In this document: positions 50,475-59,219 of the stretch, piece after piece | How the letters are laid out: each line of letters begins with the position of its first letter | Position numbering within the stretch: position 1 is the stretch's first letter | Origin: Flavobacterium nackdongense | GTDB taxonomy: Bacteria; Bacteroidota; Bacteroidia; Flavobacteriales; Flavobacteriaceae | DNA: 64,000 nucleotides | NCBI RefSeq assembly: GCF_004355225.1 | Contig: NZ_CP037933.1 | Span: 3,534,001 to 3,598,000, forward strand | Reading direction: 5' to 3' | Translations under genes and position numbers: made by a program | Notes under the pieces: model-generated | Database searches by the model: none | Told to the model about the DNA's origin: nothing | The model's input: only the letters and a program-made list of their open reading frames with translations

Positions 50475-51869
50475 TTACTTTTTGTGTTTGGCAATGTAGT
50501 TTTGTACCATTTTTCGAGACCAAACTACTGGGAATAAGTCTTCTAAAATGATATAATTGTCAAAATTTAACCGCAAGGCGTTGCTCAAATGAAACTTGGC
50601 TTTGATGTTATTCTGTGCCATAAAATACAAGCCTGCCAAACGATATTCGATTTCGTTTTCTTCTGGGAAATATTCTGTCGCTTGCAATAAAGTTTGAGCA
50701 GCACTATCAAATTCGCCTAAAAACTGCAAAATATCAACCCAAAATAACCAAGTGTCTAGAGAATGATCCCCAAACTCCACCGCTTTCCGATAGCCAAATT
50801 CAGCTTCCTCAAAATGGTTCATTTGTTTGCTAATCGTGGCATATCTTTTCCAATACAACCTGTTTTGATTATCGATAGCCAGCGCTTTATTGACAAAAAA
50901 CAAGGCTTTTTGGAAGTTCTTTTGGCGCACGTAAAAATCAGTAATAGCAATCCAACCTTTGTCCAAAAGTGGATCTTCGTGCACTGTTTTGTTGAAATAT
51001 TTTAGAGCTTGCACTTTATTACCTAGCTTTTCATAGCATTTTCCAATTCGAAGCAAAGCATAAGAAGTGGCATCGTCTAATTCGATAGTCCTGTTGTAAC
51101 TTTCGATGGCTTCTTCGTATTTTTTTAATCGTTCTAGTGCTTTGGCGCGTTCCATAAACGCACCCATAAATTCGTCGTCGATGAGTGTCGCATAATCAAA
51201 AGCGCGAATGGCACTCTCGTATTCTTTTAAGCCATAATGCAAACGACCCATTTGATGCCAAGCGATTTCGCTGTAGGGATTCTGATCGATGTATTTTGCC
51301 AAATAAGCAATAGCCTCCCGATTTTGATCTAAAAATTCGAAGCAATACACCACGTTATAAAGTGCGGATTGTTCTTCGAGATCGACTTCTAAGCATTTGA
51401 TGAAGCTATCTTTGGCCATTTCTAGATTGTCCATAAAGAGGTATTCCATCCCAATCAAATTATAGACGTCGGCATAATCATCGGTATAGGTTAGCGCAAT
51501 ATTGAGCAATTCAACCGCTTTTTCGTGATTGTCTCTTTTAGAATAAATATTGGCTTTTTGAATGTAAATTTCCTCGTTGGTGGGTTCGATGGCGTACAAT
51601 TCGTTCAATAGCTTTTCAGCCTGTTCGAGCTTGTCGTCATAAACTAGCATCTCTACTTGTACTAACTTGAGTCCTGTAGAGCGAGGATGTTGCTCTAATG
51701 CTAATTTTAAGGCTTTTTTGGCCAAGTTGGCCTTCCCGATATCGAGATAATGAAGGATGATTTCTTCGAATTCCTCAGAGTCAAAAAAGAGCACTTTGTT
51801 GGTTTTCAACATTGACTCAAATTTAGATAAGGATAAGTTATAGTCCTCTTCTTCTTCGCTTAATTGCAT
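50475..51869 (-). CDS. tetratricopeptide-repeat protein
   Basis: The 464-residue protein starts with an acidic helix (MQLSEEEEDYNLSLSKFESML) and is otherwise a TPR solenoid with about ten repeats (for example AIRAFDYATLIDDEFMGAFMERAKAL and KYEEAIESYNRTIELDDATSYALLRIGKCYEKLG). No signal peptide or membrane helix, so cytosolic scaffold is likely. Partner unknown. Single gene with its own 220-base upstream region that holds a GATTAACGATT-type repeat. Confidence 0.85.
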   Translation of the reverse strand: MQLSEEEEDYNLSLSKFESMLKTNKVLFFDSEEFEEIILHYLDIGKANLAKKALKLALEQHPRSTGLKLVQVEMLVYDDKLEQAEKLLNELYAIEPTNEEIYIQKANIYSKRDNHEKAVELLNIALTYTDDYADVYNLIGMEYLFMDNLEMAKDSFIKCLEVDLEEQSALYNVVYCFEFLDQNREAIAYLAKYIDQNPYSEIAWHQMGRLHYGLKEYESAIRAFDYATLIDDEFMGAFMERAKALERLKKYEEAIESYNRTIELDDATSYALLRIGKCYEKLGNKVQALKYFNKTVHEDPLLDKGWIAITDFYVRQKNFQKALFFVNKALAIDNQNRLYWKRYATISKQMNHFEEAEFGYRKAVEFGDHSLDTWLFWVDILQFLGEFDSAAQTLLQATEYFPEENEIEYRLAGLYFMAQNNIKAKFHLSNALRLNFDNYIILEDLFPVVWSRKMVQNYIAKHKK

Positions 51870-51983
51870 AGGTTATTTTTTTTGAGTTTGCCCAAATAAA
51901 AGTAGGCAACCTAGATGTTATTGTGAGGAAAATTTTGAATTGTTGTGAACAATTTAATTAACAGGTTTGATTGCAGAATGTAG

Positions 51984-52096
51984 AGTAACGATTTCTGATT
52001 TTTGATTTCCTTAAAAAAAAACAAAATGTCAATTTTTATGGCAATGTTAATTTTTCAATCTGAAATCAAAAATCGCTAATCAGTAATCTTAAATCA
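51984..52096. repeat. GATTTTTGATTTC inverted repeat, copy 2
   Basis: AACGATTTCTGATTTTTGAT at the left and GAAATCAAAAATCGCTAATC at the right are inverted to each other, as in copies at 30453 and 60601. The right arm overlaps the 3' end of the aminotransferase gene. Confidence 0.7.
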
Positions 52097-53267
52097 ATAT
52101 TCCATCCATCACCTCCAGCATTATGGCGCAACCTTCCCGAATTTCATCTTCCGAAATGGTTAATGGTGGTGTAATTCTTATGGCATTGGCTTCGAATAAA
52201 AGCCAAAACAGAATCAATCCCTTGTCTTGGCATTTTAGAATCACTTCATTAGTAATCTCGGCGCTTTCTGTCATTGCTGCCAACATCAATCCTTTTCCTC
52301 GAATTTCTTTAATCAAAGGATGTACCAAAAGTGATTTGAAGAGCTTTTCTTTCTCTAAAGTTTCCGCCATTAAATTAGTTTCGGTAATTTCCTGCAAAGT
52401 GGCTAAGCAGGCTGCCGCAATGACAGGATGGCCACCAAAAGTCGTGATATGACCTAGTTTTGGATCGTGACTCAACAAGTCCATCATTTCAGACGAAGCG
52501 GTAAAAGCACCCACTGGCATTCCGGCACCCATTCCTTTTCCCATCACCACAATATCGGGGATGACATCGTAATTTTGGAATCCAAAAAGTTTTCCAGTTC
52601 GGCCAAAACCCGGCTGGATTTCGTCGAGAATCATCATCGCACCTACTTCGGTGCAACGTTCGCGAACTTTTTTAAGGAAATCGTTCTGAGGTTGAATAAA
52701 TCCAGCACCACCTTGAATGGTTTCGAGTAGAATTCCGGCAGTTTTGGTGGTTATTTTTTCTAAATCGGCTTCGTTGTTGAAAGTGATAAAATCGACATCG
52801 GGAATCAACGGTCGAAAAATTTGTTTGCGTTCTTCGAATCCCATCACGCTCATCGAACCCATTGTATTGCCGTGATAGGCGTTATGGCAAGAAATCAATT
52901 GGCTTCTTCCTGTGGTTCTTCGGGCGAGTTTTAAAGCACCTTCAATAGCTTCTGTACCGGAATTGACCAAATAGGTTTTTTTTAATGGTTCAGGTAGGAA
53001 CGAAGCCATCAATTTGCAATATTCGACTGCGGGACTTTGCGAATATTCGCCATAGACCATCACGTGTGAATATTTATCCAATTGGTCTTTTATCGCCTGA
53101 TTGACTCTTGGCGGTTGGTGTCCAAGAGTGCAAGCCGAAACCCCAGCGACAAAATCCAAGTATTTTTTGTTGTTGGTGTCGAAAATATAAGACCCTTTGG
53201 CATGCGAAACCTTCATTCCTAAAGGATAAGGAGACGTTTGGGCTTGGTATTTTAGGAAATCGTTCAC
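52089..53267 (-). CDS. class III aminotransferase
   Basis: The 392-residue protein (GTG start at 53267, VNDFLKYQAQTSPYPLG) has the class III pattern: GTEAIEGALKLARRTTGR, the pyrophosphate/PLP region MMILDEIQPGFGRTG and the PLP lysine in VVMGKGMGAGMPVGAF. Such enzymes act on ornithine, 4-aminobutyrate or acetylornithine; the substrate is open. Longer upstream reading to 53306 translates the CGCAAAGA word repeat and is unlikely. It is 42 bases from the stop of the next gene on the same strand. Confidence 0.88.
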   Translation of the reverse strand: MNDFLKYQAQTSPYPLGMKVSHAKGSYIFDTNNKKYLDFVAGVSACTLGHQPPRVNQAIKDQLDKYSHVMVYGEYSQSPAVEYCKLMASFLPEPLKKTYLVNSGTEAIEGALKLARRTTGRSQLISCHNAYHGNTMGSMSVMGFEERKQIFRPLIPDVDFITFNNEADLEKITTKTAGILLETIQGGAGFIQPQNDFLKKVRERCTEVGAMMILDEIQPGFGRTGKLFGFQNYDVIPDIVVMGKGMGAGMPVGAFTASSEMMDLLSHDPKLGHITTFGGHPVIAAACLATLQEITETNLMAETLEKEKLFKSLLVHPLIKEIRGKGLMLAAMTESAEITNEVILKCQDKGLILFWLLFEANAIRITPPLTISEDEIREGCAIMLEVMDGILI

Positions 53268-53278
53268 GTTGTTGTTTT

Positions 53279-53312
53279 TTTTTACCGCAAAGACGCAAGA
53301 ACGCAAAGATTA
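53279..53312. repeat. CCGCAAAGACGCAAGAACGC word repeat
   Basis: ACCGCAAAGACGCAAGAACG and CAAAGATT form a short tandem word upstream of the aminotransferase, of the kind CGCAAAGAACGCAAAG often seen in intergenic DNA of this group. Confidence 0.5.
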
Positions 53313-53873
53313 CGGAGTTTTGTTTGTTGATTGGATTGTAATTTTATTAAAACCTTTTTCCAGAGGAATTAAAACTTTGTTTTTCAAGTCTATTTTGTAT
53401 TTGTAAGTAAAAAGACTGTCAGTCTCTTGTATTAGATTGTCTTTTTTTAAAGTGAGAATATTATCTTTAATTTCATAATTTCCTTTTTTATAACAAGTCC
53501 ATTCCACTTGTTTAATTGTTATGACGAAACTTTCATTCTCATTAAGTGTTATTTGTTTATCATAAAAATGATCAACGTAGCCAATCAATACTGCATCTTT
53601 ATTGTTTTCAGATTCATCTAATGGTTGAGTTATAAAAAATAAATTCAGAAGAAAAACTATTAAAATTATAATGTAAATTTTATAATCAAATTTTCTTTTA
53701 ATTAAATCATATACTACTATGACTATTGAAGATAGGATAAAAATAAAACAAAGAAACAGCCATATTAATCCTTCAAACATTCCAGAACAATAATCTCCAA
53801 AATGGATGTACATTTTTATGGTTAATAAACCTAAAAAAGAAAGTATTCCATATTTGATATAATTGTTGTTCAC
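53310..53873 (-). CDS. small membrane protein, function unknown
   Basis: From the GTG at 53873 the 187-residue product reads (M)NNNYIKYGILSFLGLLTIKMYIHFG, then two further hydrophobic stretches (FIFILSSIVIVVYDL, FDYKIYIIILIVFLLNLFF) and a soluble C-terminal domain with WTCYKKGNYEI. No family recognised. Reading further upstream would translate a palindromic repeat at 53899-53999 into arginine-rich nonsense, so the GTG start is preferred. Three membrane helices suggest an inner-membrane location. Confidence 0.65.
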   Translation of the reverse strand: MNNNYIKYGILSFLGLLTIKMYIHFGDYCSGMFEGLIWLFLCFIFILSSIVIVVYDLIKRKFDYKIYIIILIVFLLNLFFITQPLDESENNKDAVLIGYVDHFYDKQITLNENESFVITIKQVEWTCYKKGNYEIKDNILTLKKDNLIQETDSLFTYKYKIDLKNKVLIPLEKGFNKITIQSTNKTP

Positions 53874-53898
53874 TTTTTTAAATTTTTTTTCTTGAAAC

Positions 53899-53999
53899 TT
53901 GTCATTCCGACGAAGGTGGCATCTCATCAATTGCTCTCGTTTGTTGGGATTGCTTCGCCTGTTCGCTGTTGCTCGAGTCCTCCTTCGTCGGAATGACAA
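53899..53999. repeat. inverted-repeat element with 18-bp arms TTGTCATTCCGACGAAGG
   Basis: The left arm at 53899-53916 is mirrored exactly at 53982-53999. The centre has GGTGGCATCTCATCAATTGC. A trace of the same arm (TCCTACGGAATGACAA) is at 60163-60184. Confidence 0.85.
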
Positions 54000-54026
54000 A
54001 TAAAGGGCATATTATTTCTGTAAAAC

Positions 54027-54057
54027 TGCTATCTGCAACCTGCCACCTGCAATCTAC
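54027..54057. repeat. degenerate CTGCAACCTGCCACCTGCAA words
   Basis: Repeats of (A/C)CTGC(A/C)A words lie across the stop codon region of the OstA-like gene; same type as 28183. Confidence 0.45.
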
Positions 54058-55682
54058 TTTCTCTTCTTCTTATCGTAATTCAAAGTTTCCTTCCGGACTT
54101 TCATTGGGACATTTTCCTTGGCTTCTTCGTCTTTGCCTTGTTTGACCAGTTTGTCGTTTTCTATATTTTCTTCTGGCGGAAAAATATCGTCTTTCGATTT
54201 TATTCGTTCTTCGCCACGCCAGATCATTCCTCTCAGTTTTCTGTCGGGTTCAGGCAGGTCTTTTTCGGGATAAATCGTGCCTTCAACTTGCTTGAAAAAA
54301 GTGATGTCTTCTATTTCGTTTTTATCAAAAATGATATTGATTTTACTGCTCACATTTTTGTTGATACCAATGAGTTCTTGGGCATCATTTCGCATATAAT
54401 AAATGACCTCGGTATTTTTTATGACATCTACTTCGTGGAGTTTTCCTTCCAAGAATTTACCAAACAGATTTTGACCCTTGACTTGGTTATAGCCCGTACC
54501 AATTGTGTCTTTCGAGATTATAAAAGTATTATTCAAGACTTTGAGCGAATCGAGTTTTTGGGTTTTCTTATCGCCAATGAGATGCATAATGTCACCGGTG
54601 ATTTGGCTTTCACCGTTCCAAAGGATAGGGTTTCCAATTAGTTTTGTCAAAGCCGTTTTCGAATTAGAATGAATGGAATCACATTTGCCACTCATATCGG
54701 TTTTATAAAAACGTACGTTTTTGAAAGCGCGAATAATTCGGTTGCCTTCAGGACCAGTAACCATCAGTTTTTTTCCGTGGATATAAACCGAATCGTTTTC
54801 GACCAGATTAATCGCTACGGCTCTTTTGGTGACAAACATCGAGTCTTTGTTTTTATACAGTTCGGCGTAGTGTCCTTTCACAATCCCTTTGTTGATAGAG
54901 TCGGTAATTTTTACATTTCGGGTGGCAGATGCAAATTCTACATTGCGGTCATAATACAAACTATCGCCTTCAATCAATCGGTCGTCGTATTTGATGTAGG
55001 ACTTTCGAAGAAAATGGGCTAGATTTTTTTTGGTATCATAAAAGCCTTTTTCGGTATAAATATAATTGGCTTTGCTAGTTATCGTCGAGGGTCCAAAAAG
55101 GTACGAATGTCCTGAATTAGTATAATAATCCAAGTGGTTTGATTTCATTACATACTTAGGATTTGTAATGGTAACAGCCGTCAGAAATTGGAACTTTTTC
55201 TCAGCAACATAGTATTTTCCCGATTTACTTTTTAGAATATTGTCTCTGTTGGTAATGGTTCCGTTGGTGTTGTAAAAAACTTCTTGGGTGTTGCGGTCAA
55301 AATTGATGGTATCGGTAACTAAAGTCGATTGTGGCGAACGCATTTTGGCATCACCAGTGGCAAAAGCTTTTTTCATATTACCATTGTATTCGGCGTATTT
55401 GCTATTCAAATACAAAGTATCACCTTGAACCAATTGCACATTTCCAAAGGCTTTGATGTAGTTTTCGTTTTGAAAATAATAGGCTTTGTTGCAGGTCATA
55501 ATGATGCCGTCGTGGTTGATACGAACATTGCCAGTGAGCAAAGCCGCATCTGGAGCTTCGACTTGGTTGACATCAAAGAAATCAGAATTTTCAATGATAA
55601 TTTTTTTTGGAGCTTGCGCCAAAAGGTTTTGGAAACTCAAAACTACCCAACAGCAACTAATGAAAAAGAAAAATTTATTCAA
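54054..55682 (-). CDS. OstA-like (LptA/LptD-related) exported protein
   Basis: The 542-residue product has a signal peptide (MNKFFFFISCCWVVLSFQNLLA) and repeats of the OstA/LptA beta-jellyroll type: LLTGNVRINHDGIIMTCNKAYYF, NVQLVQGDTLYLNSKYAEYNG, NVKITDSINKGIVKGHYAELYK. In Gram-negative bacteria this fold moves lipopolysaccharide or is part of outer-membrane assembly. The C-terminal 80 residues are charged and low in complexity (KSKDDIFPPEENIEND, lysine-rich end). It has the usual length for the Bacteroidota form. Upstream DNA holds a tandem pair of ACATAG elements. Confidence 0.85.
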   Translation of the reverse strand: MNKFFFFISCCWVVLSFQNLLAQAPKKIIIENSDFFDVNQVEAPDAALLTGNVRINHDGIIMTCNKAYYFQNENYIKAFGNVQLVQGDTLYLNSKYAEYNGNMKKAFATGDAKMRSPQSTLVTDTINFDRNTQEVFYNTNGTITNRDNILKSKSGKYYVAEKKFQFLTAVTITNPKYVMKSNHLDYYTNSGHSYLFGPSTITSKANYIYTEKGFYDTKKNLAHFLRKSYIKYDDRLIEGDSLYYDRNVEFASATRNVKITDSINKGIVKGHYAELYKNKDSMFVTKRAVAINLVENDSVYIHGKKLMVTGPEGNRIIRAFKNVRFYKTDMSGKCDSIHSNSKTALTKLIGNPILWNGESQITGDIMHLIGDKKTQKLDSLKVLNNTFIISKDTIGTGYNQVKGQNLFGKFLEGKLHEVDVIKNTEVIYYMRNDAQELIGINKNVSSKINIIFDKNEIEDITFFKQVEGTIYPEKDLPEPDRKLRGMIWRGEERIKSKDDIFPPEENIENDKLVKQGKDEEAKENVPMKVRKETLNYDKKKRK

Positions 55683-55828
55683 TGGATGTATTTTTCGCCA
55701 AATTTAAGAAAAAGCAAACAACCCTAAACGATATTATGATTTATTTATAAGTGTATTTGTCAGTATTGCCACAATTTAATTCTTCCCACAAAGCCATAAA
55801 TTTATAATGTTGAATTGGGTATTGCTTT

Positions 55829-55998
55829 TTTAAACCACATAGAAAAATCCGTATATTAAATTAATTTTTGAGGCGTTTCACTATGCACAGTGGCTCATAG
55901 TTTGTTAGATTAAAAAAGATTATTCTCCAATCTATGTTTAAATGAAATGCCTATGCAGACTTTTTCTTTAAATGTATTTCATTCTATGTGGTTTTAAA
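55829..55998 (+). repeat. ACATAG element, tandem copy 1
   Basis: TTTAAACCACATAGAA and TTCTATGTGGTTTTAAA terminal inverted repeats enclose GGCTCATAG and AAATGAAATGCCTATGCAGA. With its flanks it belongs to a roughly 243-base tandem duplication (55800-56285). Confidence 0.85.
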
Positions 55999-56071
55999 AT
56001 TTTATAAGAGTTACAAGTAATTTTGAGTCTTAAAGGCAATTATCTACATTATTGTATAGGGCATTACTTTT

Positions 56072-56243
56072 TCAAACTACATAGAAAAGTTTTGGCATTC
56101 AATTAGTTGTTGAGACGTTTCATTTTGCATAGTGGCTCATAGTTTGGCTGATTAAAAAATCGATTATTCTCCATTCTTTGATTAAATGAAATGCCTATGC
56201 AGACTTTTTCTTTATATTTATTTCATTCTATGTGGTTTTAAAA
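56072..56243 (+). repeat. ACATAG element, tandem copy 2
   Basis: A second copy, about 80-85 percent identical to the first by eye, in the same orientation. Together they explain most of the 790-base gap before the GH13 gene. Confidence 0.85.
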
Positions 56244-56474
56244 TTTTATAACAGATAAAAGTAATTTTGTGTCTTAATGGCAATTTCGATTTAGAAAAAA
56301 ATTATCAACAAAAAGCAATACTGTTTCGTTGTAGTTCGAATTTTAGGGCATAGTTCTCGATAAATTTTGAAGAATTCTCAAATTGAAGTCAAAAAAAATG
56401 TATTTTTAGATGTTCTTAATTCATTTGAGTTGAATTTCATAATTAGGTATTAAAATCTGAAAAAATAATTTACT

Positions 56475-58340
56475 ATGATAAAAAAAATAACTATTGTTGC
56501 AAGTATTAGCACAGTACTTTTGGCAACAGCTTGTAAAACATCAGCAGGAAAAATGGAAACAGAAAAAAAACAAACAGCACCTAATAAAGAAGTTGTTTAT
56601 CAGGTATTTACTAGGTTGTTTGGCAATAAAAATACCACTAATAAACCTTGGGGAACCATCGAAGAAAATGGAGTAGGAAAGTTCAATGATTTTACGGACA
56701 AAGCCTTGAAAGAGCTTAAGGATTTGGGTGTAACGGCAGTTTGGTACACAGGAGTTCCGCATCACGCTTTGGTTCGCGATTACACTTCGATTGGCATTTC
56801 CAACGACGACCCTGAAGTGGTTAAAGGTCGTGCCGGTTCGCCCTATGCTGTGAAAGATTATTATAATGTAAACCCCGATTTGGCAGTAAATCCTGCGAAT
56901 CGTTTGCAAGAATTTGAAGACCTGATTGCACGAACTCACAAAGCGGGAATGAAAGTCATAATTGATATTGTTCCCAATCATATTGCTCGAAAATACGAAG
57001 GAAAAAGCAATCCAAAAGGCGTAAAAGATTTTGGTGCCGATGATGATGTTTCGGTAGAATACAAAAGCGACAATAACTTTTATTATATCCCCAATACCCG
57101 TTTTGAAATACCTGATGCGGGTAAACCTTTAAACGGTGAAAGCAATCCACTAATTGACGGAAAATTTGAAGAATTCCCAGCAAAATGGACCGGTAACGGT
57201 TCGAGATTGGCAAAACCAGACAAAAACGATTGGTACGAAACGGTAAAAGTCAATTATGGAATTCGTCCCGATGGCTCCAAAGATTTTCCAGAACTTCCTT
57301 CAGGTTTTGATACCAAATCCTGTCAGGAACATTTCGATTTTTGGGCTGATAAAGAGGTGCCGAGTTCTTGGAAAAAATTTCGCGATATCGCTTTGTATTG
57401 GACAGCCAAAGGAGTAGATGGTTTCCGTTATGATATGGCCGAAATGGTGCCTTATGAGTTCTGGAGCTATATGAATTCGGCAATAAAAGTAAAGAATCCT
57501 GATGCTTTCTTGATGGCAGAAGTCTATAATCCGAATGAGTATCGAAATTATATTCGCCTCGGAAAAATGGATTATTTGTATGACAAAGTCGAAACTTACG
57601 ATCATTTGAAAGCCGTGATTCAAGGAAAAACTTGGCCAGATGGACTTTCTGATATTCAGCATCGAATGGCTGATATTGAACATAATATGTTGAAGTTTTT
57701 AGACAATCACGATGAACAACGCTTGGCAAGTCCAGAATTTGCAGGAACGCCAGAAAAAGGAAAACCACTAATGGTGGTTTCTGCGACAATTAGTACGGCG
57801 CCAACAATGATTTATTTTGGTCAGGAAGTAGGAGAAGCTGGAAATGAAAACGCTGGTTTCGGAACACATTCTCGAACTTCAATTTTCGATTATATCGGAG
57901 TTCCCAATCATCAACGATGGATGAATGGTGGTGTTTTTGATGGAGGTCAACTTTCTCAAAGCGAAAAAGATTTGCGTGATTTTTACAAACGATTGTTGAA
58001 TTTTTCTATCAGCAGTTCGGCTTTGATGGGCAAATTTCAAGAAATTCAAACGGCTAACCGAAACATTACACCCGGTTACGACATTGCCATTTATTCTTAT
58101 GTTCGTTGGTCTGACACTCAAAAACTGATTGTGGTAACTAATTTTTATGCTGAGGCTTCCAGTAATTTCGAATTGCGAATCCCAGCTGATATTATCCAAA
58201 AATGGAATTTGAAAGATGGAACTTATGCCATCACCGATCAATTGTATCAAAAGAAAACGACGCAATTGAAGGTTGAAAACGGAGAAGGAAAAGCACAAAT
58301 CAGCATTGGCCCTTCTGAATCGTTTATTTTTCAGTTGTAG
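56475..58340 (+). CDS. GH13 alpha-amylase family lipoprotein
   Basis: The 621-residue product starts MIKKITIVASISTVLLATAC, an SPII signal, so a surface or periplasmic lipoprotein. The GH13 regions are complete: DIVPNH in VIIDIVPNHIARK, catalytic nucleophile D320 in GFRYDMAEM, acid-base E349 in FLMAEVYNP and D413 in FLDNHDEQR. A C-terminal beta domain follows. It should hydrolyse alpha-glucans, perhaps a maltodextrin. It is not obviously part of the fucose cluster downstream, which is on the other strand. Confidence 0.9.
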   Translation: MIKKITIVASISTVLLATACKTSAGKMETEKKQTAPNKEVVYQVFTRLFGNKNTTNKPWGTIEENGVGKFNDFTDKALKELKDLGVTAVWYTGVPHHALVRDYTSIGISNDDPEVVKGRAGSPYAVKDYYNVNPDLAVNPANRLQEFEDLIARTHKAGMKVIIDIVPNHIARKYEGKSNPKGVKDFGADDDVSVEYKSDNNFYYIPNTRFEIPDAGKPLNGESNPLIDGKFEEFPAKWTGNGSRLAKPDKNDWYETVKVNYGIRPDGSKDFPELPSGFDTKSCQEHFDFWADKEVPSSWKKFRDIALYWTAKGVDGFRYDMAEMVPYEFWSYMNSAIKVKNPDAFLMAEVYNPNEYRNYIRLGKMDYLYDKVETYDHLKAVIQGKTWPDGLSDIQHRMADIEHNMLKFLDNHDEQRLASPEFAGTPEKGKPLMVVSATISTAPTMIYFGQEVGEAGNENAGFGTHSRTSIFDYIGVPNHQRWMNGGVFDGGQLSQSEKDLRDFYKRLLNFSISSSALMGKFQEIQTANRNITPGYDIAIYSYVRWSDTQKLIVVTNFYAEASSNFELRIPADIIQKWNLKDGTYAITDQLYQKKTTQLKVENGEGKAQISIGPSESFIFQL

Positions 58341-58350
58341 ATTTTTCAAT

Positions 58351-58375
58351 CCTGTCAGGATTATGCAATGACAGG
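58351..58375 (+). terminator. hairpin CCTGTCA...TGACAGG after the GH13 gene
   Basis: A seven-base stem with 11-base loop, followed by TAGTTTGTTTTAG; a weak terminator candidate. Confidence 0.5.
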
Positions 58376-58428
58376 TAGTTTGTTTTAGTATTGAGATGTT
58401 TCGCTAGTAACAGTTTTAGTGAAATGAA

Positions 58429-59208
58429 CTACAACGACCTGTCTAAATGCGTATAACCACCATCCACATAAATCAATTGACCTGTGGTGTGACTGGATTT
58501 ATCAGAAAGTAAGAAAACCACCATATTGGCAATTTCTTCCACAGTAGTCATTCTATTTTCAAAAGGTATCGTATCGGTAATTTCTTTTAATTTTTCAGTA
58601 GGATTATCAAAAGTTTGCAACCAATTTTCATACAAAGGCGTATGACATTCTGCAACAATTAAAGCATTAACTCTTATTGAATAAGGTATTAATTCTACCG
58701 CCCATTCTCTTGTTAGTGCATTTCGCCCACCATTTGCAGCTGCATAAGCTGATGTTCCACCTTGACCTGTATCGGCAGTTTTTGACCCAATATTAATGAT
58801 GCTTCCTTTTGATTTTTTTAATTCTGGCAAAGCGTGATGCGCCATTAAATAGTAATGCACTAAGTTTTTATGCAATGAAGCCATAAAGCTTTCGTAGTTT
58901 CCAGATTCTAATCCAACACTGTCGTTGGCTCCGGCATTATTAACTAATCCATCAATTCGGCCACAATTTAAGATGACTTCTTGTATTGCTTTTTCGCAAT
59001 CGTTTGGATTTGAAAGTTCTGCTTGAGCACTTTTGGCTGTAAAACCCATTGCTTCAATTTCGGCTACTGCTTTAAGATTGTCTGCTTCTTTGCGACCAAT
59101 TATAACAGGAATAGCGCCTTCTTGTGCCAATACTTTACATATTCCTAAACCAATACCTTTGGCCCCGCCAGTTACAATTACTACTTTGTCTTTTAAGTTT
59201 AAATTCAT
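58429..59208 (-). CDS. SDR oxidoreductase of the fucose cluster
   Basis: The 259-residue Rossmann-fold protein has the TGGAKGIG dinucleotide site, NNAGAN and the S142/Y155 catalytic pair, but the usual lysine of YxxxK is N159 (SAYAAANGGRN). In the pathway L-fucose to pyruvate and lactate, an SDR oxidises either L-fucose (at C1) or 2-keto-3-deoxy-L-fuconate. Context (GH29, mutarotase, lactonase, FAH hydrolase, lutCB) supports this role. The missing lysine suggests altered activity or a changed proton relay. Twelve bases separate it from the lactonase gene. Confidence 0.85.
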   Translation of the reverse strand: MNLNLKDKVVIVTGGAKGIGLGICKVLAQEGAIPVIIGRKEADNLKAVAEIEAMGFTAKSAQAELSNPNDCEKAIQEVILNCGRIDGLVNNAGANDSVGLESGNYESFMASLHKNLVHYYLMAHHALPELKKSKGSIINIGSKTADTGQGGTSAYAAANGGRNALTREWAVELIPYSIRVNALIVAECHTPLYENWLQTFDNPTEKLKEITDTIPFENRMTTVEEIANMVVFLLSDKSSHTTGQLIYVDGGYTHLDRSL

Positions 59209-59219
59209 TTTTTTCTATT

